Of a stretch of DNA of 55,948 nt, positions 16,801-25,556 are shown in pieces; positions within the stretch are counted from its first letter, which is position 1; each line of letters opens with the position of its first letter. Position numbers and translations under genes: made by a program. Under the pieces are notes generated by a model. That model was given only the letters and a program-made list of their open reading frames with translations, was not told where the DNA came from and searched no databases. The stretch comes from Oscillospiraceae bacterium (GTDB lineage Bacteria > Bacillota > Clostridia > Christensenellales > Aristaeellaceae): NCBI GenBank assembly GCA_031270865.1, contig JAISWI010000015.1, positions 1-55,948 on the forward strand, given 5' to 3'.

Positions 16801-17368
16801 TATAATAGTTGCGTATCTTTGATAATATCGGAATGGTGGATGTATGGGTTAGCTTACTCTGGTAGGACCAACCGAGAAGAATATGAGTCTTTTTCGCTTT
16901 TATAATATCATTGAATAGCTAGCATGGCACGGTTTACTTGGGGATAAGTCTACAACCCAGAAGGTATGCAGTTCGAGCAATGCGTGTTATTTAAAACTGT
17001 GAGCAACGGATATTAGGAATGATCTCCTTTAAAATTATTGATACGGCAATAATTTTAACCATAGTGGCTGCAGCATCCTCCCTTCCGAACGGCAGCGCGG
17101 TTATGTCAAGGCTATGCTTCGCCTTTGCTTACAAATAAAAAGCGCTGACAATACATTTAAGCTCGGCAAGGCGCTTATAACTTGCGAAAAAGATAACCAA
17201 GCCAGTAAACGCGTCATATTATCATGCGGTGACGTATACGAAGGCGATATGGGAACCAGAGAGAGAATAACACTTGAACAATATTGGTTAACATTGTAAT
17301 TATTACCCATTCATCCCCTTGCGGTAAACCCGCGAGCCAAGTATAATTATTACGAAAGGTGGGTTCGC
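16801..17368. other. Intergenic debris with a 12-bp inverted repeat
   Basis: No gene can be supported. A perfect inverted repeat TTAAAATTATTG / CAATAATTTTAA with a 6-nt loop lies at 17029-17058. A 61-codon open frame at 17114-17299 has no recognisable homology or ribosome site. Confidence 0.5.
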
Positions 17369-17467
17369 ATGATAACGTTAAGGGAAGCCGACGAAACGAA
17401 TTGGCGTGAGGTCAATCGGTTGAAGTTGGATGAAAGTCAACCCTTGTTTGTTGCGTCGTCGGTCACT
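17369..17467 (+). pseudogene. GNAT acetyltransferase, N-terminal stub
   Basis: After a GAAAGGTGGG ribosome site, an ATG opens MITLREADETNWREVNRLKL followed by DESQPLFVAS. This is the typical first beta-strand and helix of spermidine/ribosomal-type GNAT N-acetyltransferases. Homology ends abruptly after about 32 residues where phage tape-measure sequence begins on the other strand, so the gene was cut by recombination. Confidence 0.6.
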
Positions 17468-17808
17468 ATCTTACCGTGCGCTGCAGCGCTTTTTCTATGA
17501 TATCTAGTGATTTTGCCTGTTGCATACCTGGGTTTTGCAACAATTCGCCCACTTTGTTCGCCGTGGAGAGATAGCGGCTTTGTGATACTACCATATTCAT
17601 ATATGCTTCTTTGCCGGTCTTCTGTATCGATGAAGCATATTCATCCAACACCACCTCCGAGCCTCCAAGGTTTTGTTCCAACTCACCAAACGATTATATA
17701 ACTTCCTTCGCTAACTTCACCGACGCCGCGCCAGCCGCGATCTCGAACGACCCCAACGCCGCGCTGACTTTATCCAAAAACTCAAATAATTTGTCATGAA
17801 TTACCTCG
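17466..17808 (-). pseudogene. Phage tail tape-measure protein fragment
   Basis: The minus strand reads DKVSAALGSFEIAAGAASVK, a stop (TAA) shortly after, and then LEQNLGGSEVVLDEYASSIQ and MVVSQSRYLSTANKVGELLQ. This matches the N-terminal region of TP901-type tape-measure proteins (GGSEVVFGEYASSIQKTGEE in intact copies). Only about 110 codons remain, with an internal stop. No other phage structural gene is nearby. Confidence 0.7.
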
Positions 17809-17866
17809 TTTTAGGAATTGCATTATTAGGAAATATGATGTACAATTAGCAAAAGGAGGGGATTAT

Positions 17867-18367
17867 ATGAGTGATCTGCTTTTCAGAACTGAGGAAGGTG
17901 TGTTCAGCTATAGAATCGCTGGCATCTTGATTCACGACGGCAAAATTCTACTCCAACACGTATCAAACGATCCGAACTATACGGGTTATTCCCTTCCTGG
18001 GGGGCATCCGCAGTTCGGGGAAACAAATGAAGAGACATTGATCCGTGAGTTTAATGAAGAAATTGGCGCAAATATCAAAGTCTGCGATCTAAAATGGGTC
18101 GCCGAATTGTTTTTTCCATGGGGTGAAAAGCCGTGTCATCAGATCTGCCTATATTATGAGGTGAAATTAGCGAATACTGATGGCATATTTCTTGAAAAAA
18201 TTTTCATTAGCAAAGAGACACTCGAAAATCAGTCATTCTATCTTAATTTCTCTTGGATTCCTCTTGAGGAAACGACCGCAATGGAGATATATCCAAATAA
18301 TATAGCGGAGATGTTGAACGGCCTGGATAACGGTGTTAAAAAGTTTATATATCGCGAGAGTTCATGA
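17867..18367 (+). CDS. Nudix hydrolase
   Basis: 166 residues. The Nudix box GHPQFGETNEETLIREFNEE followed by IGA fits GX5EX7REUXEEXGU exactly, so the metal-binding glutamates are present. It should hydrolyse a nucleoside-diphosphate-linked compound; the substrate is not predictable from sequence. The ATG at 17867 has AAAGGAGGGG 7 nt upstream. It is more AT-rich than the main operons and sits alone inside the mobile-element debris, so it may have arrived with that material yet stays intact. Confidence 0.9.
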   Translation: MSDLLFRTEEGVFSYRIAGILIHDGKILLQHVSNDPNYTGYSLPGGHPQFGETNEETLIREFNEEIGANIKVCDLKWVAELFFPWGEKPCHQICLYYEVKLANTDGIFLEKIFISKETLENQSFYLNFSWIPLEETTAMEIYPNNIAEMLNGLDNGVKKFIYRESS

Positions 18368-18822
18368 TTATTTAGGTATTCCATAATTATTGATGCTTGT
18401 TAGGGCATGTTCCAAGACCTATCCGGCGGCATGCCCATCAGGATTGTTCCATAAAAATACATCCGGGTATACGTTTCGTTGTCGTCCATTACCCAGACCG
18501 CGCGTTTGGGTCGTCGGACTCCGATGTTTGACTTTCGACGGCGCGGGCTGTGCTCTTGATTAGACACGCCATGATTGTGTCTTTATAACCAATCAAGTCC
18601 TGCGGACACGCGATAAATTCAACCGCTCCTCGGCAGCAGGGGCTTCGGGTCATGTGGGTTGCGCAGGTTAATCGCTCATTATTTATCACGATTCATCTTC
18701 AGTTTGTTTTGCGCCATGATGATTGCTTCGATAGATAGTATGTTAAACCAGATATATAACTAAAAATATATGCAATATTTTGAAATATCAATACAATAAT
18801 GGAAGTAGGTAGTCTCGCCGTC
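18368..18822. other. Gap without a supported gene
   Basis: A 66-codon minus-strand frame at 18489-18689 is Cys-rich but has no recognisable family or convincing start. Neighbouring frames carry fragments with stops. The stretch 18720-18800 is AT-rich. Confidence 0.4.
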
Positions 18823-19334
18823 ATGGCCGATGAATATCCGGTTGGCTACCAGCGTATCGGCCACGACCCAGCGACGCAGTGGTACAAAATCGACAAACGT
18901 CGGCTCAGGCGAGTTTCGACATTGACCGGATTGGCGCGATTCCGCTCGACGAGCCGCCCGTCACGATGACCGTCTCCGACCTGCTGCCCCCGAACATGAA
19001 GTACGTATCAAGTAACACGCCCGACGGGGTAGCCGCCGGTGTGCCAACCGCCGAAGGAAACCGGACGCTCGTGACCTGGAGCAGCGTGGAGTTCCAGCCC
19101 GGCATGGAATTCACCGTCGTCACCCGCGCTGCCGTCTACTCGACGGAGCATGAGAACTTGGCGTCCGTCGCCCCACAGGACGATTCGACGAAACCAACCA
19201 ACTATACTTGGCATCTTTCAAAGCCGCCCTCGCCGCCGCGGACGCTCAAATGGCGCAAGGAGGCCGCGCGGAGGAGGAAACGCGCCATAGCGAACGGGGT
19301 TAAGCCGAGCATCCGGCGGTATCGGCCCAGATAA
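18823..19334 (+). pseudogene. Fragment of a surface repeat protein (DUF11-like)
   Basis: The readable part (TMTVSDLLPPNMKYVSSNTP, then GNRTLVTWSSVEFQPGMEFT) resembles the beta-sandwich repeats of DUF11/SpaA-type cell-surface proteins. The open frame starts at 18879, but related sequence (TNVGSGEF and an ATG at 18823) lies in other frames just before it. This implies at least one single-base frameshift near 18915. The end is an Arg/Lys-rich tail with no wall anchor. Family placement is tentative. Confidence 0.45.
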
Positions 19335-19364
19335 ATCCGGAATTGGCGGCTGTAACATCTCTCC

Positions 19365-19393
19365 TTGCAATTCCTGCCAATACATGGTACTAT
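19365..19393 (+). promoter_or_regulatory. Possible promoter of the symporter-esterase-deacetylase operon
   Basis: TTGCAA (19365-19370) and TACTAT (19388-19393) are 17 bp apart, about 60 nt before the GTG start. ATTGGC at 19342 and GCCAAT at 19376 form an inverted pair around the -35. Confidence 0.45.
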
Positions 19394-19453
19394 TTTCATA
19401 GAAACCGCGCTCGTCAATTGGCGAATACGCGGTGATGGCGGGAGGTATCCACT

Positions 19454-20833
19454 GTGGATGGTAAACAGCGCGGTTATTGGTATACGCCCATCGAGCGCAG
19501 GACGCTGTATGCCGCGGCGTTCGGACTTTCGATCTTCACGTCGGTTACCGGGGTGTTTTCAGCGTACCTGACGGATATCGGCGTTTCGGCCGCGATCGTA
19601 TCATTGATCCTGTTGGTTACGCGGGTGTGGGATTTCGTCAACGACCCTATCGCGGGCTTGATAATCGAGCGGTCGCGCTTCAAAAGCGGCAAGTACAAGC
19701 CGTGGCTGAAAGGCTCAACCCTGCTGTTGCCGATAGCGGGTTTCCTGATGTTCCTGCCGAACAGCGGCATGCCGCTTTACCTCAAGGTGATCCTGCCGAC
19801 GGCATTGTTCATTATTTATGAGGGCGTGTTTACGTTCCTGGATATCCCCATCTTCGGCATCCGCCTGGTATCCACAGACAGCGTGCAGGAGCGCACGGAC
19901 CTGACATCCTACATGGGTTTGGCGACAGGCTTCGGCCTGCTGTTGGGCTCGGCGGCGTTCCCGCTGCTAAGGCCGCGGCTGGGATGGCAAAACACGGTCG
20001 CGATATCAGCCGCGATCGCGATGCTGACCATCGTCTGGTATCCGCGCGTGGCAGTCGAGCGCTTCACCAACAGGCAAACGGAGCCGACCTTCCGCGAGAT
20101 GGTCCGCGCGATCGGGCGCAACCGGCAGTTCCTTATATATTACGGTTCGTTGTTTATATGCATGTCTACGAACTTCGCGCAGGTCGTTGGCCTGTACACG
20201 GCGCGGCACGTGTTCGGCGATGAGAGGATACTAACCGCGCTGCTGTTGGTATTGCTCACTCCCGCGCTGCTGGTCGCCCTGCTGATTCCTTTTTTATCCA
20301 AGCGCCTGGATAAGTTCGATCTGTTCCGCCTGTCGCTTGTGGGGTTCGCGCTTACGGGCATCGTCTCGTTTTTCGCGGGATACCAGAATTTTACGGTCGT
20401 GGTGATATTGCTGGCGGCGCGCGGGGTCTTCCTGGGGTTATCCTCGCTGCTGGCGTACGCGTTCACCAGCGACATGGTCGAGTGGCACCATTACCACACG
20501 GGCGAGCGCAACGAGGCCGTGGCGTTCTCGTTCCAAACCCTCACGGCCAAGACGATCACCGCGCTGCTCTCCGTGCTGATGATGGCGGTCCTCGCGAACC
20601 TGGGCTTCGTGGAAGGCGAGGGAGCGGCGCAGCCGCAGTCGGTCGTAGATGGAATCTGGGCGATGTTTACATGGATTCCCGCGGTCGGGGCGCTGGCGTC
20701 GCTGATCGGCTTCCATTTCTATAAGATACGCGACAAGAAAGTCCAGGTAATGATCCACTGCAACCATGGCGAAATCAGCCGCGAAGCCGCCGAATCCCAG
20801 CTTCGGGCTTTAGAGGGAGGCCGACATGCCTAA
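19454..20833 (+). CDS. GPH-family (MelB/XynB-like) sugar:cation symporter
   Basis: 459 residues with about 12 hydrophobic segments. The diagnostic region RVWDFVNDPIAGLIIERSRF then SGKYKPWL matches the conserved D-(A/V)-x-DP-x-x-G and R-x-G-x-x-RPW motifs of glycoside-pentoside-hexuronide symporters. It should import a glycoside or oligosaccharide with H+ or Na+. The start is a GTG with GGGAGG 8 nt upstream. The next gene begins inside its last codons (8-nt overlap), so the four downstream genes form one operon. Substrate is not deducible. Confidence 0.9.
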   Translation: MDGKQRGYWYTPIERRTLYAAAFGLSIFTSVTGVFSAYLTDIGVSAAIVSLILLVTRVWDFVNDPIAGLIIERSRFKSGKYKPWLKGSTLLLPIAGFLMFLPNSGMPLYLKVILPTALFIIYEGVFTFLDIPIFGIRLVSTDSVQERTDLTSYMGLATGFGLLLGSAAFPLLRPRLGWQNTVAISAAIAMLTIVWYPRVAVERFTNRQTEPTFREMVRAIGRNRQFLIYYGSLFICMSTNFAQVVGLYTARHVFGDERILTALLLVLLTPALLVALLIPFLSKRLDKFDLFRLSLVGFALTGIVSFFAGYQNFTVVVILLAARGVFLGLSSLLAYAFTSDMVEWHHYHTGERNEAVAFSFQTLTAKTITALLSVLMMAVLANLGFVEGEGAAQPQSVVDGIWAMFTWIPAVGALASLIGFHFYKIRDKKVQVMIHCNHGEISREAAESQLRALEGGRHA

Positions 20834-21722
20834 GCCGCGCCAGCGCATGAGGGACGCGAGCTTCCCTGAGAAATGGATGGACCTCGCGCCTGATATCCCA
20901 TATCCCAAAAAGGATTGGATCAAGCAAAAGTGGCTGGATGTCTCCTACGGCGGCCATCCCAAGCAGAAGCTGGACGTCTACCATCCCAACGCGAACAACC
21001 ATCGGTTGGAGCGATACCCGCTGATGATCATTCTGCATGGCGGCGGCTTTACCCATATGGATAAAGCGGATTGGGACGTGTACCCCGGCTTCTTCTGGCT
21101 GGAGAAGGGGTACGCCGTCGCGTCCGTCAACTACCGCCTCGCGCCGAAACACAAGTTTCCGGCGGGTGTGGAGGATTGTTACGCCGCCGCGCGGTATCTG
21201 ATCGAGCGCGCGGATGAATACCTGATCGATAAGCGCAACCTGTTCATAATGGGCCCGTCGGCCGGGGGCAGCCTGACGCTGATCACCGGGCTGCGCCTGT
21301 ATAATGGGCAGGAGGGCGCGGACTACAGGATCAAGGCGCTAGCGCCGCTGTGCCCGGTTACCGACCTGTCGTCGGGTTTCGGTTCCATAAATGTGGCGTT
21401 CTCGAAGGTCCTGCTGTGGTATATGCTCAGGAGTTACCTGGGGAAATCGCCGAAGAAGGGCGTCACGGCGCCGTTTGACGCGTCGTTCTATCTCAAGGAG
21501 ACGATCCCGCCGATCTTCTTCCAATTGGGCAGGCTTGACCCGGTAATCACCGTCGATTATATCGAAACGTTCGCGAAAAAGCTGAAGGGCAAGGGCGAGG
21601 TCGTCATAGACATCCTTGAGGAAGGATACCACATGGGCGCGACGAAGCATTTCTTCCTGGACGAGAACATACTGCGCTACCTGGATTTCTTCGAGTCGAA
21701 GATCGAGGCGGCAGCCGTATGA
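20826..21722 (+). CDS. Alpha/beta hydrolase (BD-FAE/HSL-like esterase)
   Basis: 298 residues. The oxyanion-hole motif is LHGGGF (residues about 70-75), the nucleophile sits in MGPSAGGS, the acid is likely the Asp of GRLDPV, and the catalytic His is in EEGYHMG. No signal peptide, so it is cytoplasmic. It overlaps the symporter gene and the deacetylase gene, and therefore most likely removes acyl groups from the sugar brought in by the symporter. That substrate is inferred from context. Confidence 0.88.
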   Translation: MPKPRQRMRDASFPEKWMDLAPDIPYPKKDWIKQKWLDVSYGGHPKQKLDVYHPNANNHRLERYPLMIILHGGGFTHMDKADWDVYPGFFWLEKGYAVASVNYRLAPKHKFPAGVEDCYAAARYLIERADEYLIDKRNLFIMGPSAGGSLTLITGLRLYNGQEGADYRIKALAPLCPVTDLSSGFGSINVAFSKVLLWYMLRSYLGKSPKKGVTAPFDASFYLKETIPPIFFQLGRLDPVITVDYIETFAKKLKGKGEVVIDILEEGYHMGATKHFFLDENILRYLDFFESKIEAAAV

Positions 21723-22489
21723 TCAAGCTTATCACCCGGTGCGACGACGCGGGTTCCTCGCGTTCCGCGAATCTGGCGATCGCGCGGGTCATGAAGGCCG
21801 GGCTTGTTAGAAACGTTTCGCTGATGGCGCCATGCGCGTATATCGAGGAATTCGCGGCGGCGAGCAAGGACGCGCGGGGCGTCACGTTCGGGATGCACGC
21901 CACGCTGAACGCGGAGTGGGATAAAGTAAAATGGAAGCCGCTAACACGCGCTTCCGAACGGTTGACGGACGCCGACGGATACTTCCTGCCGGATCCCAGG
22001 ATGTTCCTAAAGACGAAGCCGACGGTCAGCGAGATCATCGCGGAGTACGAGGCGCAATACTGGAAGTTGTCGTCACTCGGGTTCAACGCGCGCTACATCG
22101 ACTCTCACATGCTGCCGGAGCTGTTCGTGCCAGGACTGCTCGACGCGACGGACGAGTTCTCGAAACGTTTCAATCTGATCAACCATGTTTACTATTACGA
22201 CCTGCCCGGCGCCGACTTCATGAAACATCCCAAGAGGTACGACGGCAGGCAGCTGTTCATCGTCGCGCATCCGTCGCTGGACACCCCGGAAACGCGCTTG
22301 ACCGGCAACCAAAGCGTAAGCGGCGCGAAGGTCGCCAAGGCGCGGGCAAGGGAAACGCGGACGCTGTCCAGCCCGCTGACGCGATGGTTCTTCCGGCGAA
22401 ACGGTATCGAACCGGTTTCATATGAGCAGGCTGTCCCAGGCGGCGACGCTTTCATTAGGGGGAAGGTTGAGTATGAGGGCCCGCGCTGA
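21719..22489 (+). CDS. ChbG/HpnK (YdjC) family carbohydrate deacetylase
   Basis: 256 residues. The N-terminal RCDDAGSSRSANLAI supplies the metal-binding Asp pair, GMHATLNAEWDKVKW the first His region, and YIDSHMLPEL the second. Members remove N-acetyl groups from sugars such as diacetylchitobiose. The usual third His of the D-x-H-x-H run is Leu here (DSHMLPE), so metal binding may differ. The start overlaps the esterase stop by 4 nt (ATGA). Confidence 0.85.
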   Translation: MIKLITRCDDAGSSRSANLAIARVMKAGLVRNVSLMAPCAYIEEFAAASKDARGVTFGMHATLNAEWDKVKWKPLTRASERLTDADGYFLPDPRMFLKTKPTVSEIIAEYEAQYWKLSSLGFNARYIDSHMLPELFVPGLLDATDEFSKRFNLINHVYYYDLPGADFMKHPKRYDGRQLFIVAHPSLDTPETRLTGNQSVSGAKVAKARARETRTLSSPLTRWFFRRNGIEPVSYEQAVPGGDAFIRGKVEYEGPR

Positions 22490-23235
22490 AAGGTTATATG
22501 ATGATCTCTATGTGATACAGGACATGCGCAACTGTTACCTGCTGCTGGGCAAGGAGAAGGCGCTGCTGGTCGATACGGGCGTAGGCCTGCGCGACACGGC
22601 GGCCATCGCCCGGTCGATCGCGAAGCGTCCTATCGTCGTCGCGAACACGCGCGCGCATTGACCATTTTGGCAGCAATCACCATTTTGAATCGGTCCTGGT
22701 ACATCAAGCGGACGAGCGGGTCGGGCGTTTCCAGAACGACGCCGCGTTCCGAAGATACGCGATGGGCGCGGAGCCGCTTCCCGTAAGGCTGGCGCTGCCC
22801 AAACGGATGTGGCGGCCGACGCCGCTGAGCTACCGGTATGTCGACGACGGCGAAACGGTTGATTTGGGCGGCAGGCAGGTGTCCTTCGTTCACGCGCCGG
22901 GGCGCACGCGCGGCTCATGCTGCCTGTACGAGCCTTCGCGCGGCTACTTATTTGGCGGGGATACGCTAGTGCCGCGATTGGTTTTGTTGAACCTTGACTA
23001 TTCCGATACCCCGGCCGCGCTCAAAGCGTCCATGCAAAGGCTAAGTCGGCTGGATATCCGGAAGGTTTTCCCCGGGCGTCACGTTTTCGAGGCCAGCGCG
23101 TCGCTGATTGGCGATTATATCGGCGCGCGCGAAGCCAGCGAGCGCGGAGAAGGCTTCCTCGCGCATGACATTACGGGCATGAAGAGGATTGTTAAGTATG
23201 GGAATGTACAGATTGAGTGCAGGGGTGATTCATAG
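22473..23235 (+). pseudogene. Metallo-beta-lactamase-fold hydrolase, frameshifted in the metal site
   Basis: The ATG at 22473 with GGGGGAAGG starts MRARAERLYDDLYVIQDMRN and continues with LLVDTGVGLRD, typical of this fold. The frame ends at a TGA (22659-22661) right after NTRAH. The next frame continues at once with DHFGSNHHFE, then VHAPGRTRGSCCLYEPSRGY and FGGDTL. A normal protein would read N-T-H-x-H-x-D-H. Here two bases are missing between H and DH, and the first His is Arg (CGC). Two lesions in one motif point to a true pseudogene more than a base-call error. It is the last gene of the operon. Confidence 0.8.
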
Positions 23236-23248
23236 CCAAGCGGCGGAT

Positions 23249-24193
23249 TCACGCGTATTCCCCCCGCCGCCCGCGCGCGCGGCGTTCCATCAGCCGCAGG
23301 AACGGGACTAGGTCGGGATCATCCTCGCCAGCCTTCCAGAAAAGCATGTAGTCGGTCGCGATGGACTCGTCCTCGAAGCTCACGGACGTTACCTCCTTCG
23401 TGTGGCTGAACGCCAGTTCCCTGGGCAGCACCAGCATCATGTCGTCCGGCGAGCCGTGTTTGCCGAACATGGGCAGCGTGTCGGGGATGCGGGTAATCAT
23501 GTATTCGCCAAGGTCGCGCAGGTCGCCCGCGCAGGTGATCGGGCGGTCGCGCGCGCCGCCGCCGTCCATGCCCTCTGGGATGAACGCGCCAAACGAGCCG
23601 AACCGCGACACGATCTCCGCCGTCGAGACGCTGGTCCTGCCGTATAGCGGCGCGTCGGAACCGACTATGATCCGAAACGGGCTGCGGTGAAAAAGCCGCG
23701 TCCTCACCCGGTCGCCAAGCTTTTCCAGGATCGCGCGGGAATCAACGCCCACATGGTACGCCTCGTCCAGTACGGCGCGCGCCATGCCGCCGACGCGCGG
23801 ATGGTGGAACTTGAATGGCTTGCCGGGCTTCTCCGACGGGTACGCCTGCTCGATCGCGCGGACGATCCTGCCGAACATGCCGTCGGAGGTATAGCGCGCG
23901 ACGCGGAAGCTTGGTTTGTCGTCGGGCGGCGGCTTGCCCGCTATCGCCATCTCGTCATAGAAGCCGTCCAGCGTCTCTAGCGCGCGCATCGCGTATCCGA
24001 AGAATATCCAGCCGTCGTCCGTAATCCGCGCGCTGTGCGTGTCGCGGATGAACAGCCTCACGCCCAGCTCCGCCTCAAGCGAGGCGATCTGCCGGGTTAT
24101 CGTCGACGGGCTGGCATACAGGATGAACGCTGTCCGCCTGAACGACTGGATAGACGCGCAGGTGACAAAGTACCGCAGCTGGTCTATGGTCAC
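23249..24193 (-). CDS. LysR-family transcriptional regulator
   Basis: 314 residues. The N-terminal helix-turn-helix (MTIDQLRYFVTCASIQSFRR, then SPSTITRQIASLEAELGVRL) is standard LysR. The C-terminal two-thirds would be the effector-binding fold but are divergent, so no ligand is predictable. The start is a GTG with GAGGAGG 8 nt upstream. It is transcribed away from the sugar ABC operon; two LysR-type boxes lie in the 264-nt gap. It most likely controls that operon and itself. Confidence 0.92.
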   Translation of the reverse strand: MTIDQLRYFVTCASIQSFRRTAFILYASPSTITRQIASLEAELGVRLFIRDTHSARITDDGWIFFGYAMRALETLDGFYDEMAIAGKPPPDDKPSFRVARYTSDGMFGRIVRAIEQAYPSEKPGKPFKFHHPRVGGMARAVLDEAYHVGVDSRAILEKLGDRVRTRLFHRSPFRIIVGSDAPLYGRTSVSTAEIVSRFGSFGAFIPEGMDGGGARDRPITCAGDLRDLGEYMITRIPDTLPMFGKHGSPDDMMLVLPRELAFSHTKEVTSVSFEDESIATDYMLFWKAGEDDPDLVPFLRLMERRARGRRGEYA

Positions 24194-24295
24194 GCGCCTC
24201 GCCTCCTCGGTTATATCAACTTAACTATATTCATTTAACTATATCCGCGCAATGTGGAACGCGCCTCGCCCGACAGTATTTATCATACCCCGGCG

Positions 24296-24310
24296 TTGCG
24301 GAAACCGCAA
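24296..24310. promoter_or_regulatory. LysR-type operator box 1 (TTGC-N7-GCAA)
   Basis: TTGCGGAAACCGCAA is a perfect 15-bp palindrome that fits the T-N11-A rule of LysR boxes. It is nearer the lysR start (about 100 nt), as expected for an autoregulatory binding site. Confidence 0.65.
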
Positions 24311-24336
24311 TACCACACACCGCTAGCAACCACTGT

Positions 24337-24353
24337 ATTGCGGAATCGGCAAT
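24337..24353. promoter_or_regulatory. LysR-type operator box 2 (ATTGC-N7-GCAAT)
   Basis: A second copy of the same half-sites with the same 7-nt spacer. Its centre is 42 bp (four helical turns) from that of box 1. It lies about 105 nt before the binding-protein start and is a likely activation site. Confidence 0.65.
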
Positions 24354-24457
24354 TCCAATCCCATTGTAGATTAGCTATAATAATACTATCGGATGATCGT
24401 CGGTTCCGTCATATGGGCGGGGCCAATTGGGACAAAATATGTGGACGGAGGCTAACC

Positions 24458-25492
24458 ATGAAGCGAATCGTTTCGGTCGCCCTAACGCTCACGCTGGCGC
24501 TGCTCGTATGCGCCGCGCCGCGAGCAGCCCTCGCCTCGGAACCCGCCGCTGCCGCCGCAGGGCAGGTTATCGGACATCTTGGCTATGATGTCAGCGGCAA
24601 GAAGGTCGGGTTCAGCCGCATTACGTTGACCGTCGAGTTCTTCAGCGCGATGTCGGATGAGTTCGAGGGCTTCTTTACCAGCCGGGGCGCGAAGTATACC
24701 GCCCTGAGCGCGGACGCGAACCCAGCCACGCAGGTGGAGAACATCGAGAACTTCATCACGATGGGTACGGATATCCTGATCGTGTTCCTGGTGGACGAGT
24801 CCGCCGCGACCGACGCGCTGATAAAGGCTCGGCAGGCTGGGTTGTATGTCGTCGTAATCGCGAACGTCATGCGGGACGCTGACGCGTACGATGTGTGCGT
24901 CACGGTCGATCAGCGCGAGTCCGGCCTGTTCGGTGCCCAGACCGCCTCCGACTGGATCGACGAAAAGTACCCGGACGCGCCTGACAGCTCGATCGACGTG
25001 GTACTGCTCGTCTCAACGTCCGAGGCCGGGACAATCACGCGCGTTGAGGGCATGCGCGCGCTCATGGATATCAACAAGAAGGTCACTGTCTACGAGTATG
25101 ACCTTGGCTCTGACCAGAGCCAGGAGATCGCGATGAGGTACACCGAACAGGCGTTCCTTGAGCATCCCAACGCGAAACTGTTCCTGTGCTACGGCAGCGG
25201 CATGGCGCTGGGCGCGGACGAGGTCGCGATGAAGCAGGCAGCCGATAAGGACGGCTTCGCGATCATCTGCGTTGATTCCATCGACGTGGTGCTGGACGCG
25301 ATAGGCCGCTCGACCGGGAACGGCTCACTGATCCGCCGCGCTATCAAGCTGGGCGCGGGCACGCCGTTCACTGTATACAGCATCGTTACCGGCGATTGGG
25401 CCGACAAGCTGCGGGATAAGGTGTACCACGAGGAATGCGCCGTCGTCGGGCCGGAGAACTACACGGAGTACTATTCCAGCAAGTTCAACTGA
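24458..25492 (+). CDS. Sugar-binding protein of CUT2-type ABC transporter (RbsB-like)
   Basis: 344 residues. The ATG at 24458 has GGACGGAG upstream and opens a Sec signal peptide (MKRIVSVALTLTLALLVCAA, cleavage after ALAS). The mature part has the periplasmic-binding-protein type I pattern, including ENFITMGTDILIVFLVD and RVEGMRALMD. No lipobox is evident, which is unusual in a monoderm. It should bind a monosaccharide or small aromatic-sugar compound for the ATPase and permease that follow. An upstream extension to 24254 is not translated sequence. Confidence 0.9.
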   Translation: MKRIVSVALTLTLALLVCAAPRAALASEPAAAAAGQVIGHLGYDVSGKKVGFSRITLTVEFFSAMSDEFEGFFTSRGAKYTALSADANPATQVENIENFITMGTDILIVFLVDESAATDALIKARQAGLYVVVIANVMRDADAYDVCVTVDQRESGLFGAQTASDWIDEKYPDAPDSSIDVVLLVSTSEAGTITRVEGMRALMDINKKVTVYEYDLGSDQSQEIAMRYTEQAFLEHPNAKLFLCYGSGMALGADEVAMKQAADKDGFAIICVDSIDVVLDAIGRSTGNGSLIRRAIKLGAGTPFTVYSIVTGDWADKLRDKVYHEECAVVGPENYTEYYSSKFN

Positions 25493-25556
25493 TACGCGGA
25501 CGACTGGCAGGGGGGCTCCATCGGGCGGGTCCCCTTTCCCGCGAGGGGGTAAGCGT

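Noticed and set aside
17114..17299. 61-codon open frame
   Set aside because: No ribosome site, no recognisable motif, and it lies within mobile-element debris.
14598..17808. Intact prophage or integrative element
   Set aside because: Only fragments with stops and frameshifts remain (integrase, RT, transposase, tape measure); no structural or replication module is present.
18489..18689. 66-codon Cys-containing frame
   Set aside because: No clear start or family; the cysteines do not form a recognisable metal motif.
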